The notes beneath the pieces are model-generated. The model saw only the letters and a list, made by a program, of their open reading frames with translations, ran no database searches and was not told where the DNA came from. Below are positions 51,101 through 58,618 of a stretch of 64,000 nt of DNA, piece by piece. The DNA comes from Pelomonas sp. Root1444 (GTDB lineage: Bacteria > Pseudomonadota > Gammaproteobacteria > Burkholderiales > Burkholderiaceae_C): positions 62,001-126,000 of the forward strand of contig NZ_LMFP01000003.1 of NCBI RefSeq assembly GCF_001426885.1, read 5' to 3'. Position numbers and translations under genes: made by a program. Each line of letters begins with the position of its first letter. Position 1 is the first letter of the stretch.

Positions 51101-53122
51101 GTCGCCGAAGTGGCGCACCGTGACCTGGTAGCGCGGGCAGTCCACACCGGCCGTGCACACGGGCAGGCTGGTGATCGTGCAGCTGCCCAGCGACACCGCC
51201 GAGCCCGACGGCGTGAGGCTGCAGCTGCCCAGCGTGGCGCTGCCGGCCACGGTGGCCAGCGAGTACTGGCCGGCGTTGGCGTTGAAGACGTTGTTGATGG
51301 TGTCGGTCACGGCCACGTTAGTGGCGGCCTGCGGGCCGGCATTGACGACCTCGATCTCCCAGACGATTGGCGAGCCCGCGTCCTGGCGGTTGCCCGGCGC
51401 ATCGCCCAGGCCCAGCACGCGCTTGAGCACCGACACGTCGGCCTGCGCGGCATTGGCCTGCGGGTTCACGCCCACGCTGGCGCAGTTGTTGCCGGCCACG
51501 TTGTCCGCCGGCGCATTGGCCGCAGCTACGCAGACCTGGTTGGTCAGCGTGCCGCCGGCGGCGGTGGCCTGGGCGTTGATGGTGGCGTTGCTGGTGGTGG
51601 CGTTGACGGCCAGCGCGACGTTGGTGCTGGTGCAGGTGATCGTCACCGGCCCGGCCTGCGGGAAGGTGGCGCCGCCCGACGACAAGCAGCTGAACCCGGC
51701 CGGCGCCGTGATGCTGTTGACCTGCAGGTTGGCCGGCACCGTGTCGGTCAGCGTGATCGTGCCGCTGGACGGCACGGCGCTGGGGCCGAGGTTGGTGGTG
51801 GAGACCGTGTAGTTGAAGGCCTGGTTCAGCGGCACGGCGGCCTGGGGCCAGCTCTTGCCCTTGTTGGCGCGCAGGTCGGCGGCCGGGTCGATGACGGTGG
51901 TGTTGACCGAGCCGTTGACCGGGCTCACGCCGGTGGCGCTGGCAGTGGCGGTGTTGACGATGCCGGCGCCGCTGGTGAGCGCCTGCACGGCTGCGGTGAT
52001 GGTGCCGAGCGAGACATTGCTGCCGGCGCTGCCGGTGCCGCTGCGCGTGCAGCTGAGCGTGCCACCGGCCGTGGGGCAGGTGCTTGAGGCCGTGCACGTC
52101 CACGCGCCGCTGGTGAAGTTGGCTGGTGCCACGGGGCAGAAGTTCGCGGGCAGCGTGTCCTGCACCTGAGTGCCACTCGGGAAGTCGCCGCTGTAGCGAA
52201 CCGTGAACTGGTAGTTGAAGCCCTGCCCCACCTGCACCGGGTCCGCCACCGACTTGGTCTTGGTGACCGACAAGCTGCTGCCTGCGGCGACTGCGGTGTT
52301 GGCGCTGGCGACGTTGTTGCCGTTATCGCCATCGCCCACGCCGCCGGTGCCGGTGATGTCGGCCGAGTGCGTAAGCGTGGAGTTGCCGCCGACGCCGATC
52401 ACGCCCGTGGCGGTGACGCTGGCCGTGGCGCCGTTGGCGAGCGCGCCCAGGTTGCAGGTCAGCGCGCTGCCCGCCAGCGAGCACCCGCCGGGCGTGGCGC
52501 TGAGCGCGAAGCCCGGCGGCACGCTGTAGCTGAGCGTGGACGACGGCGAGGTATTGGGCCCGCCGTTGGTCACTGTGAGCACGATGCTTTGCGTGCTGCC
52601 GGCGGCCGCGCTGGCCGGCGCGTTGATCGCCAGTTGCAGGTCGGCGCCGGTGTTGACGGTGGTGGTTTCGCTCTGCGAGCTGCCGCCGACGAGGGAGGCC
52701 GTGACGGTGAGCGTGCCTGCGGCCTGCGTGCGCACGCGCAGCGGCACCTGGGCGGTGGACAGCGCCGGCACGTTGATGCCCGTGCAGGTGACGGTACCCG
52801 GGCCCACCTGGTTCAGCGCCATGCCGGCGCAGGACGCGCCAGCGGGCAGCGTGCTGGTGCCGGCGAAGCGGCCGCCGGCGGGGATGTCGAAGTTGAGCGT
52901 GACGTTGCTGCGCGCGGCGCCCAGCGCATCGCCGATGCCGACCGTGTACGTCACCGTGCCGCCGGCAGCGACCGGATCGGGGCTGTCCGGCACACCGGTG
53001 ACCACGAGCTGCGCATGGGCGGACCCCGCAAAAGCGAGCCCCAAGGCCAGCGGCGCCATGGCGCAGCGAACGATGGAACCCGCACGGCGGGCAAGACGAG
53101 GCAACAGGCGAACAAACGTCAT
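45194..53122 (-). CDS. Giant DUF11 / SdrD B-repeat secreted surface protein
   Basis: 2642 residues. A signal peptide (MAPLALGLAFAGSAHAQ) starts the protein. Residues ~40-1170 are DUF11-type beta modules (for example YTLTVTNNGASTAENVVLTD; WLVTLRNNGPQAAETTSFAD). Then come about eight SdrD-B/Cna-B-like modules of ~110-130 residues (SGRVYEDSNGNGQPDAGEPA; TGNVYVDGNANGQRDAGELP). A further DUF11 and SdrD-B unit follow (IGKVYDDKNANGVQDEGEPG). The end is an OmpA-like half domain (ALQPTHQPRLDQAVAALVER). Calcium-binding D-x-N-x-D turns recur in the SdrD units. The protein has no LPXTG or PEP-CTERM signal, so the coupled OmpA-barrel protein may hold or export it. Confidence 0.9.
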   Translation of the reverse strand: MTFVRLLPRLARRAGSIVRCAMAPLALGLAFAGSAHAQLVVTGVPDSPDPVAAGGTVTYTVGIGDALGAARSNVTLNFDIPAGGRFAGTSTLPAGASCAGMALNQVGPGTVTCTGINVPALSTAQVPLRVRTQAAGTLTVTASLVGGSSQSETTTVNTGADLQLAINAPASAAAGSTQSIVLTVTNGGPNTSPSSTLSYSVPPGFALSATPGGCSLAGSALTCNLGALANGATASVTATGVIGVGGNSTLTHSADITGTGGVGDGDNGNNVASANTAVAAGSSLSVTKTKSVADPVQVGQGFNYQFTVRYSGDFPSGTQVQDTLPANFCPVAPANFTSGAWTCTASSTCPTAGGTLSCTRSGTGSAGSNVSLGTITAAVQALTSGAGIVNTATASATGVSPVNGSVNTTVIDPAADLRANKGKSWPQAAVPLNQAFNYTVSTTNLGPSAVPSSGTITLTDTVPANLQVNSITAPAGFSCLSSGGATFPQAGPVTITCTSTNVALAVNATTSNATINAQATAAGGTLTNQVCVAAANAPADNVAGNNCASVGVNPQANAAQADVSVLKRVLGLGDAPGNRQDAGSPIVWEIEVVNAGPQAATNVAVTDTINNVFNANAGQYSLATVAGSATLGSCSLTPSGSAVSLGSCTITSLPVCTAGVDCPRYQVTVRHFGDGTSGNDQFTVTNTAFALAQNEADANLTNNTANNNTPASAYYTARADVAVAKTDNPDPASAGQLLTYTITASNPSATSASRAFNVSVNDTLPAGLVYLSASASGGGSCTTAPAVGSTTAPGNDTLICGWTSIARGSQQTVTVRVRATVALAAALGGSGSITNSVTVSTATPEITGGAANNTATQATAINAPAYDLIVNKTDDVDPVNVGDNVTYTLTVTNNGASTAENVVLTDTLPSGAGAPTFVGLVTPLPAGVVCDTSAVTVGVAGGSISCSIASLGGTGNGATGETNSVQVRVRLQGADKGTFSNVASVRFANAAQDAFDPQPNNTATEPTTFRFKADVQVVSKAAVVSGSTTPLASVAQGQGFDWLVTLRNNGPQAAETTSFADTLPAGLQLTGTPVLTVTSGSFTPAAPTCTGSAGGSTTTCAIASMPSGGTATVRIPVQLVSSLANGTALTNTASIVTTGSGDTDGGANPNAGNNFGSGSITTQTSTLSGRVYEDSNGNGQPDAGEPAIAGVTFTLTGTDSLGGAVTRTTTSDASGNWSFSVPAGTYTVTETQPGAFLPGITRAGSASGAGSSAGTVPSSGTGVTSGPNGSNANVIQSIVLGTGGSATNNLFGEVRAASIAGRVYQDADYNGAFTTGEPGIANVTLQLTGSDMFGNAVSTSATGAADGSYSFAGLLPGSYTVIEPTQPDGLADGSETAGSAGGSTATNERISAVTLNSNTSATGYNFGETMPRVTVRVFEDADNDGTPATGDAGITGVTLRLTGTSSTGAAVDITATPITGQPGRYEFLNVPRSAAGGYTITETQPATYAPGKANANSHPGSAQANGNVIQGVTIAGTNTPAAVGDYLFGELTSSQIRGRSYYDRNGDGSPGAVASEPGIAGVAITLTGTDDNGNAVSVATTTDANGDYAFNNVAPGNYTVTETRPAGFLPGLTRAGTVTGSGSVAGSVPASGSGVSAGPNGSDAPLVQSIRLGSPGSSSSNNNFASVRTASLAGHVYADIAPANGQRDAGEPPLPGVTVTLTGTDFLGRNVSTALTTAADGSFSATGLLPGSYQLDETQPAGTGDGPERLGSVGGSARGTANPGGVNDRFGAIVLASEEAGTGYDFGERGGQITGNVYVDGNANGQRDAGELPIAGVTLTLTGTSAGGLPVSLTATTGADGQYLFDGVLPSDATGYVITETQPVTHADGADSVGRLNGASAGALAANDRIGSLVYTGGSGDGYDFGEQGASLAGSVSNDVNGNGRREPGDLPLAGVTVTLTGTDATGQPVSRTTVTGRDGRYSFADLPLDNGAGYTLVQAPVPSSTHTGETPGTLGGTVPAARQINVRLPAAAANGTANDFFEQSSAPAVVSGRAWRDSDHDRVVDGGEPAVAAWTVELVSCNDGSTACANSGAQVLDTRSTGADGSYRFDNVVPGNYQLRFRDAQGHLVGGTWPTDPVLNAPNGAFPTVPGMAPRGWIPLTVTTGVSVVNQDLPLDPGGVVFDSLSAAPVPGAVVTFSGPAGFDAATQLLGGNAALTTGPEGDYQFFLLPGAPAGLYTVAVTPPAGYVPSVAYPAAAGPLDAVNCTAPGNAGTTRGSEACIVSAAPRPVAGPAAPYFMSWQMSAGGARPVVSNHIPLDREGTGMAIELRKSTSKLTVKKGEPVPYVITARNASSGPVGNVALADTLPPGFKYLEGSLTVQTLPNGPVVPVKPGLVGRQLTLPNQSFLRGETKRVSMVLAVGVGVGEGQYVNSVVATQGIDGRVLSNIATAAVRVVPDALLDCTDVIGKVYDDKNANGVQDEGEPGIPNVRIATVNGLLVNSDADGRYHIACAAVPKEGTGSNLVLKADERTLPSGYRVTTENPAAERATRGKAVKLNFGATVHRVVRLELKAAAFTDGQVALQPTHQPRLDQAVAALVERPSILRLAYQPAPGEAADLGEARIAALKAALLERWKARGQAQGKALFNLDVEVERMPALPNR

Positions 53123-53310
53123 CGTGTTCTCCGAGGCAAGGCGAAGCCCTGCCCCGCATGGGGCACAACAAAAAAATGGAAGGGGAGATCCCTGGTCAGC
53201 CGGTGGTCCGGCCTTGTGAGTGCAGCCCGGCGAAACGGCGGCGCTTCGGCGGCAAGCGGGACTTTAAGAGCGGCGCAGGGCAGCCTTGCCGGCCCCGGTC
53301 ACTCAGCGCG

Positions 53311-54015
53311 TTAGGCGCGTGAATTCTCCTCATCCAGCGTGACGCGGTAAAGCAACGCGCCGAGCGCCCCGCCGACGACCGGCGCAACCCAGAACAGCCA
53401 CAGCTGCTCGATGGCCCAGCCGCCCACGAACAACGCGACGCCGGTGCTGCGCGCCGGGTTCACGGAGGTGTTGGTCACGGGGATGCTAATCAAGTGAATG
53501 AGCGTCAGCGCCAGCCCGATGGCCATGGGCGCCATCGCGGTGGCCGCGCGCTTGGCCGTGGTGCCCAGGATGATGAGGATGAACAGTGCCGTCAGCACCA
53601 CCTCGGCCACCAGCGCCGCCAGCAGCGAGTAGCCGCCGGGCGAGTGTTCGCCATAGCCGTTGGAGGCAAAGCCGCTGGCCACCAGGTCGAAACCCGGCTT
53701 GCCGGTGGCGATGAGCGCCAGCACACCGCCGGCGGCCACGGCGCCCGCCACCTGGGCGATGACGTAGGGCAGCAGGCTTGCGGCGGGGAAGCGCCCGCCG
53801 ACCCACAGGCCCACCGAGACGGCGGGGTTGAAATGCCCGCCCGACACCGGGCCGACGGCATAGGCCATTGTCAGCACCGTCAGACCGAAGGCGAGCGACA
53901 CGCCCAGCAGGCCGATGCCGAGTTGCGGGAAGGCCGCGGCAAGCACGGCGCTGCCGCAGCCTCCTAAGACGAGCCAGAACGTGCCGATGAACTCGGCGGC
54001 CAATGCTTTCTTCAT
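53311..54015 (-). CDS. aqpZ: Aquaporin Z
   Basis: 234 residues with six membrane helices and two NPA boxes: [14 protein letters not shown] near 61-72 and [14 protein letters not shown] near 183-196. The start [20 protein letters not shown] is the AqpZ signature. The second-half arginine follows NPA (NPARS), the water-selective pattern. It faces the start of the giant gene from the left across a 188-bp gap, with no visible operon partner. Confidence 0.95.
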   Translation of the reverse strand: MKKALAAEFIGTFWLVLGGCGSAVLAAAFPQLGIGLLGVSLAFGLTVLTMAYAVGPVSGGHFNPAVSVGLWVGGRFPAASLLPYVIAQVAGAVAAGGVLALIATGKPGFDLVASGFASNGYGEHSPGGYSLLAALVAEVVLTALFILIILGTTAKRAATAMAPMAIGLALTLIHLISIPVTNTSVNPARSTGVALFVGGWAIEQLWLFWVAPVVGGALGALLYRVTLDEENSRA

Positions 54016-54134
54016 GCTTGTTCCTCGCGGGTGATCCGGTACCGCGCAGGGTTGATGCGCAGCGGCCGCGATCATGGGGGGCCGCTGCCGCCGCGGCCAG
54101 CCGCGCTGACCTTTGTTGACCTTCTCGGTGCGGC

Positions 54135-56054
54135 TCAGCCGGCGGCGCCGGCGGGCAGCTCGATGAAGAACACGTTGCCCTGGGCCAGCCCGCGCCAGCC
54201 CGCCTGCCCGCCGTGGTGCCGCGCGACGGCCTGCACGAAGGCCAGGCCCAGGCCAGCGCCCGGCGCCCCCGTCCCACCGCGATGGAAGGCCGTGAACAGG
54301 CCCGCAGCGAGGTCCGGCTGCAAGGGCTCGCCGGCGTCCGCCACCTCGATGCGCCAGCCCGCGCCGGCGGCGACCAGCTCGCACTGCACGCGCCCGCCTG
54401 TGCTGCCGCCATGCTTGAGCGCGTTGTCGACGAGGTTCACCAGCGCGCGGATCAGCATCGAACGGTCTCCCGACACGAGGCATTCCTGCGCCGGCGCCGC
54501 GCTGGCCAGCACGACGGATTGGGCCTGGGCGAGCGGCCAGCAGGCATCGACCGCCTCCACCAACGCATCGCGCAGGTCCAGCGCCTCCAGCCGGTAGCCC
54601 TGGGCCGATTCCGCGCGGGCGAGCTGCACGAAGCCTTCGGCCATGTCCAGCGCGCGGCGCGAGTGGGCCTCGATGAGGGGCAGCGCGGCAGCGGCGTTGG
54701 CGCCGCCTTGCAGCTCGATGAGCGCCAACGTTGCCGACAGCGGCGCGCGCAGGTCATGCGACAGGAAGTGCAACGCTTCCTGGCGCTGGCGCTGCAGCGC
54801 GCGCACCTGCTCGGCAGCGGCCGACAGCGCCGCCATGCGGCGGTCGAGCAGGTCGCCAGCGGCGGTGGGCCGGTCATCGGCTTCGCCCGGCGGCAGCTCC
54901 CGGCGCGTGCGCTCGAACTCGCGGGCCAGGTAGGCCAACGCGGCGTCCAGCCGCTGCCAGCTCCACAGCGGGTACAGCAGCAGCAGCCCGAGCAGCGCCG
55001 CGCCGGGCTGCCACTGCACGCCGGCCAGCTGCAGCGCCCAGGCCAGGCCGACGGTGCCGGGCAGCAGCGCCAGCAACGCGCACACCGCCACGCGCGGCGG
55101 CGCCAGGCGCACGGCCGCGGCGGCGAGGCCGAGCGCGACCAAGGTCAGCAGCGCTGCCTCCCACGGCGCGGCGCCGCGCAGGCTGCGGCCTTCGCGCAAG
55201 GCCGCGATGGTCTGCGCCGACATCTCCACGCCGGGCATCAGCGCGTCCTGGCTCGCCATGGGCGTGGGATAGGCGTCCGACAGGCCCGGCGCGGTGGCGC
55301 CGACCAGCACGATGGCGCCCCGCAGTTGCGCGGCCGGCACGCGGCCTTCCAGCACGTCGAGGTACGACACGCGCCGCACATGGCCCGGCGGGCCGGCGTA
55401 GGGAATGGTGTAGGGCTGGGCACGCCGCCACCAGCCCGCCGTGCCAGCGCCGCCCGGCGCCGGGTTGGCCAGCAGCGCCGGCGGCGCCTGCCCGGACACC
55501 TGCAGCACGGCCAGCGCGAAGTGCTCCCACAGCACATCGCCGAAGCCCTCGCGCAGGAAGATCCGGCGGGCCACGCCGTCGGCATCCAGCTCGACATGGA
55601 TGTGCCCCAGGCCCGCCGCCGCGCCGGCCAGCGCAGGCACGGGAAGCGACACCACCGCCGCACCCGACTGCAGCGGCGCCATGCGCAGCGGCAGCACCAC
55701 CCGGCCGTTGCGCTGCATCGCTGCGGCCAGCTGCGCATCGCCGGCGGCATCGGGCTCCGAGAGCAGCAGGTCCAGGCCGACGGCGCGCGGCCCGGCGGCG
55801 GTGAGCGCGTCCAGCAAGCGCGCATGCACGGCGCGCGGCCAGGGCCAGCGGCCCAGCGCGGCCAGGCTCGCGTCGTCGATGCCGACGACGACAATGTCCG
55901 GCGCCACGGGGCGGGTGTCCCAGGCGAGCAGGCGGTCGGACAACAGCGCATCGATGCGGCCCAGGCCGTTGGACGCACCGAGCGCCATGAACGCCGCGAG
56001 GAAGAGCAGCAACGCCCCCCGCGCGCGCCACCGCCCGTGCAGGCCGGGCATCAA
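54135..56054 (-). CDS. CHASE2-domain sensor histidine kinase
   Basis: 639 residues. An N-terminal helix (~12-28) leads into a periplasmic CHASE2 domain (~30-300): [52 protein letters not shown]. Three membrane helices follow (about 305-385: [42 protein letters not shown]), then a coil, HisKA with [19 protein letters not shown] and an HATPase domain ([33 protein letters not shown]). The start overlaps the end of the FecR-LysM gene by 4 bp. The cognate response regulator is encoded first in the same operon. Confidence 0.92.
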   Translation of the reverse strand: MMPGLHGRWRARGALLLFLAAFMALGASNGLGRIDALLSDRLLAWDTRPVAPDIVVVGIDDASLAALGRWPWPRAVHARLLDALTAAGPRAVGLDLLLSEPDAAGDAQLAAAMQRNGRVVLPLRMAPLQSGAAVVSLPVPALAGAAAGLGHIHVELDADGVARRIFLREGFGDVLWEHFALAVLQVSGQAPPALLANPAPGGAGTAGWWRRAQPYTIPYAGPPGHVRRVSYLDVLEGRVPAAQLRGAIVLVGATAPGLSDAYPTPMASQDALMPGVEMSAQTIAALREGRSLRGAAPWEAALLTLVALGLAAAAVRLAPPRVAVCALLALLPGTVGLAWALQLAGVQWQPGAALLGLLLLYPLWSWQRLDAALAYLAREFERTRRELPPGEADDRPTAAGDLLDRRMAALSAAAEQVRALQRQRQEALHFLSHDLRAPLSATLALIELQGGANAAAALPLIEAHSRRALDMAEGFVQLARAESAQGYRLEALDLRDALVEAVDACWPLAQAQSVVLASAAPAQECLVSGDRSMLIRALVNLVDNALKHGGSTGGRVQCELVAAGAGWRIEVADAGEPLQPDLAAGLFTAFHRGGTGAPGAGLGLAFVQAVARHHGGQAGWRGLAQGNVFFIELPAGAAG

Positions 56055-57676
56055 CGGCCCGTCTGCACGCGCTCGCCGCCGGCCTGCTGCACGGGGCTGC
56101 CGTCGCTGCTGCAGACGCTCGCGTCGGTGTGGACGAGCCGGGGCGGCGAGAACGCCGAGCGCCGGCCATGGGCGTCGATCGCCTGCAGGCGCAGCGCATA
56201 GGGCGCGCAGCGCGGCGGTGCGGCCAGCGTCACGCTGCCGGCCTGCACCTCCTCGTCCTGCACCAGCGTGGCGAAGCCGGTGTCGGTGGCCACCTGCACG
56301 CGATAGCGGTAGCCGTCGAGCGGCTGCCAGTGCACCTGGCCGCCGTCGACCGTCATCGCATCGGCCTGCGGCGCGGGCGGCAGCGGCACGACGACGAACC
56401 GGCCCGGGTCACCGAACGGCCCGCGCTCCAGGCGGACATCGCCTTCGGGCGCCAGCGAGGCGACGCGCCAGTAGACATCGCCGACGGGCAGCGCCGGCAG
56501 CTCGAAATGGCAGCGTCCGCTGCCGCGCTGCTCCAGCAGCAGCGGCTCGAAACGCGGGTTGCCCGCCAGCTGCAGCAGATAACCCTGCGCCTGCGGCACC
56601 TCGGTACAGGCGATGGCCACGCCCTGCGGCGCGACCGTGGCGCCCGGCAACGGCGCGCGCGCCAGCGGCGGCACCGGCGTGGTCTTGACCCACAGCAGGC
56701 CGGCGCCTTCAGCGCCCAGCAGGCCGTCGCCGTCCATGGCCCGGGCGCGAAGGCGATAGCGTCCGTCGGGCAGGCCGTCCAGCACGAGCGGCAGCGGCGC
56801 CTCGGCCGACCACAGCACCCGCGTGAAGGCCGCGTCGTCCGCCACCTCCACGCGGTAGCGCTCGGCGCCAAGCACCGTGGGCAGCGGCAGCGGCCCGGGA
56901 TGCGCCTCGACGCGCAGCGGCTCGGCCGGAAGAGCCGGCGCAGGCAGTAGCGCCTTGCGCAGCGGCGGGCCGCCAGGCCGCACGACGGCGCCCTGCCCCG
57001 CCTGCACGGGGACAGGCGGGCCGCCCTCATGGCCCAGCGCCTGCACCTCGACGGCTCCTTCGATCACATCGGCCACGGTGCGCTCGGCCTGCGCGCCCAC
57101 CGCCACGCCGAAGCGCGTGCCGCGCACGCCGGCCGTGGCCAGCGGCGTCTTCACCAGGAAGCGCGAACCGGGCGATTGCGGCGCCACGGTGGCGTCGACG
57201 CGGCCCTGGTTCAGCTCGATCAGTGTGTTGCGCCGCTGGGCTGCCGGTAGGTCGCGTAGGCGCAGCAACTTCGTGCGGCTGTTGGCCTGCAACTGCAGCA
57301 GCGACCCGTCATGCAGGCGCAGGCTCACGAAGCCCTGCGCGCCCACGTCCAGCGCGGCGCCCTCGCCCACCAGCGCGCCAATGCGCAGCGGCGCGCCGTC
57401 GGCATTCACCAGGCCGCGGACGTACTCGACCCGCGCGGGCGCGACGGCGCCCTTCATCAGCGCGGCAGGCAGCAGCAGACGCTGGCGCGGCTGAAGCCGG
57501 AATGGCCGTGCCAGCCGGTTGAGCCTGGCCACTTCGGGCCATTGGCGCGAGTCATCGAGCAGGCGCCCGGCGATCACGTAGAGCGACTCGCCCGGCTGCA
57601 CCTCGTAGGGCACCGTCTCCTGGGCATGCGCGGAACCTGCTGCCAAGGCGGCAGCGGCCAAGATGCGCCTCATCAT
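56051..57676 (-). CDS. Secreted LysM + FecR domain protein
   Basis: 541 residues. Signal peptide ends GSAHA (residue 18). Residues ~21-72 are a LysM peptidoglycan-binding domain (VPYEVQPGESLYVIAGRL; LQPRQRLLLPA). Residues ~95-230 are a FecR-like domain (DVGAQGFVSLRLHDGSLLQL; LATAGVRGTRFGVAVG). The remaining part has fibronectin-like strands (LVLDGLPDGRYRLRARAMDG). It is periplasmic. FecR-like parts usually sense or relay a signal; with the LysM domain it may report on the cell wall to the CHASE2 kinase. It overlaps both neighbours by 4 bp. Confidence 0.88.
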   Translation of the reverse strand: MMRRILAAAALAAGSAHAQETVPYEVQPGESLYVIAGRLLDDSRQWPEVARLNRLARPFRLQPRQRLLLPAALMKGAVAPARVEYVRGLVNADGAPLRIGALVGEGAALDVGAQGFVSLRLHDGSLLQLQANSRTKLLRLRDLPAAQRRNTLIELNQGRVDATVAPQSPGSRFLVKTPLATAGVRGTRFGVAVGAQAERTVADVIEGAVEVQALGHEGGPPVPVQAGQGAVVRPGGPPLRKALLPAPALPAEPLRVEAHPGPLPLPTVLGAERYRVEVADDAAFTRVLWSAEAPLPLVLDGLPDGRYRLRARAMDGDGLLGAEGAGLLWVKTTPVPPLARAPLPGATVAPQGVAIACTEVPQAQGYLLQLAGNPRFEPLLLEQRGSGRCHFELPALPVGDVYWRVASLAPEGDVRLERGPFGDPGRFVVVPLPPAPQADAMTVDGGQVHWQPLDGYRYRVQVATDTGFATLVQDEEVQAGSVTLAAPPRCAPYALRLQAIDAHGRRSAFSPPRLVHTDASVCSSDGSPVQQAGGERVQTGR

Positions 57677-58374
57677 GCTGCCTGCTCTCCGGCCTGGGCC
57701 AAGGCCTCCAGCCGGTAGCCATGCCCGTAGACCGCCGCGAGCCGGTAGCCGCGCTCGGGCCGCAGGCCGAGCTTGCTGCGCACGGCGGACACATGGGTGT
57801 CGAGCGTGCGCGTCGGCACCTCGGCGTCATGGCCCCACACGGTCTGCATCAGGTAGGCGCGCGACAGCAACTGGCCCACCCGCAGGAACAGGCAGTGCAC
57901 AAGCTCGAACTCGCGCTGCTTGAGCTCGATGGGCCGGCCCTGGTACAGCACCGTGCGCGAGGACGGCTGCAGCAGGAACTCGCCATGCTGCAGGCCGGCG
58001 TCCTTCTCCGGGTAGGCCCGGCGGAGCAAGGCCATCACACGGGCCTTCAGCTCGGCGCTGCGCACCGGCTTGGGCACATAGTCGTCCGCGCCGGCGCTGA
58101 GGGCCTGCACGACGTCACGCTCCTCGTCGCGATGGGTGACGAAGATGACCGGCGCAGTGATGCGGTGCCGGCCGCGCAGCGCGCGCAGCACGTCCAGGCC
58201 GGATGTGTCGGGCAACTCCCAGTCGATCAGGAACAGGTCGAAGGTGGCGTGCCGGGCCGCCTGCAGCAGGGCGTCGCCGCTGCTGAAGCGGTGGCAGGTG
58301 TAGCCCAGCGCACCGACCACGTGGGAAAGCAGGTCAAGCTGGTGGACATCGTCGTCAAGAACGGCGATCTGCAT
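57673..58374 (-). CDS. OmpR-family response regulator
   Basis: 233 residues. Receiver 1-120 (IAVLDDDVHQLDLLSHVV; phosphoacceptor Asp in LFLIDWELPDTSGLDVL; Lys in DYVPKPVRSAELK), then a winged-helix DNA-binding domain (IELKQREFELVHCLFLRVGQ; LDTHVSAVRSKLGLRPERGY). It is the first gene of a three-gene unit with the LysM-FecR protein and the CHASE2 kinase, each overlapping by 4 bp. It probably controls the operon and possibly neighbouring surface genes; the target genes cannot be seen from sequence. Confidence 0.93.
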   Translation of the reverse strand: MQIAVLDDDVHQLDLLSHVVGALGYTCHRFSSGDALLQAARHATFDLFLIDWELPDTSGLDVLRALRGRHRITAPVIFVTHRDEERDVVQALSAGADDYVPKPVRSAELKARVMALLRRAYPEKDAGLQHGEFLLQPSSRTVLYQGRPIELKQREFELVHCLFLRVGQLLSRAYLMQTVWGHDAEVPTRTLDTHVSAVRSKLGLRPERGYRLAAVYGHGYRLEALAQAGEQAA

Positions 58375-58618
58375 GGGTTCTCGTGGGGCGCAAAGCGGCG
58401 CATTGTCAACGACGGCGGGCGTGAGCCAGCGCCACGGGCGGCGGCGGCAGTGTGGGCTGCACGGGCATTACACGTCCCCCGGGACCCGCGACGACACCCG
58501 CAGCCCGTTGGAGCTGCCTCCGGCTGCCGAACATCTGCGCCGAGGCCGCCGAATAAACGCCCAGGCGGCAAGGGCAGCCAGGTACCGGTTGCGGCGCGAT
58601 GACGGGCTAACGACCCCG

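Noticed and set aside
45422-52087. Very long plus-strand open frame opposite the giant surface gene
   Set aside because: High GC content and the repeated codon pattern of the DUF11/SdrD-B modules keep the antisense frame open; the translation is Gly/Ala/Arg/Val-rich without domains.
54213-56201. Long plus-strand frame opposite the CHASE2 kinase
   Set aside because: Antisense frame of a GC-rich gene; Arg/Gln/Gly-rich with no motif.
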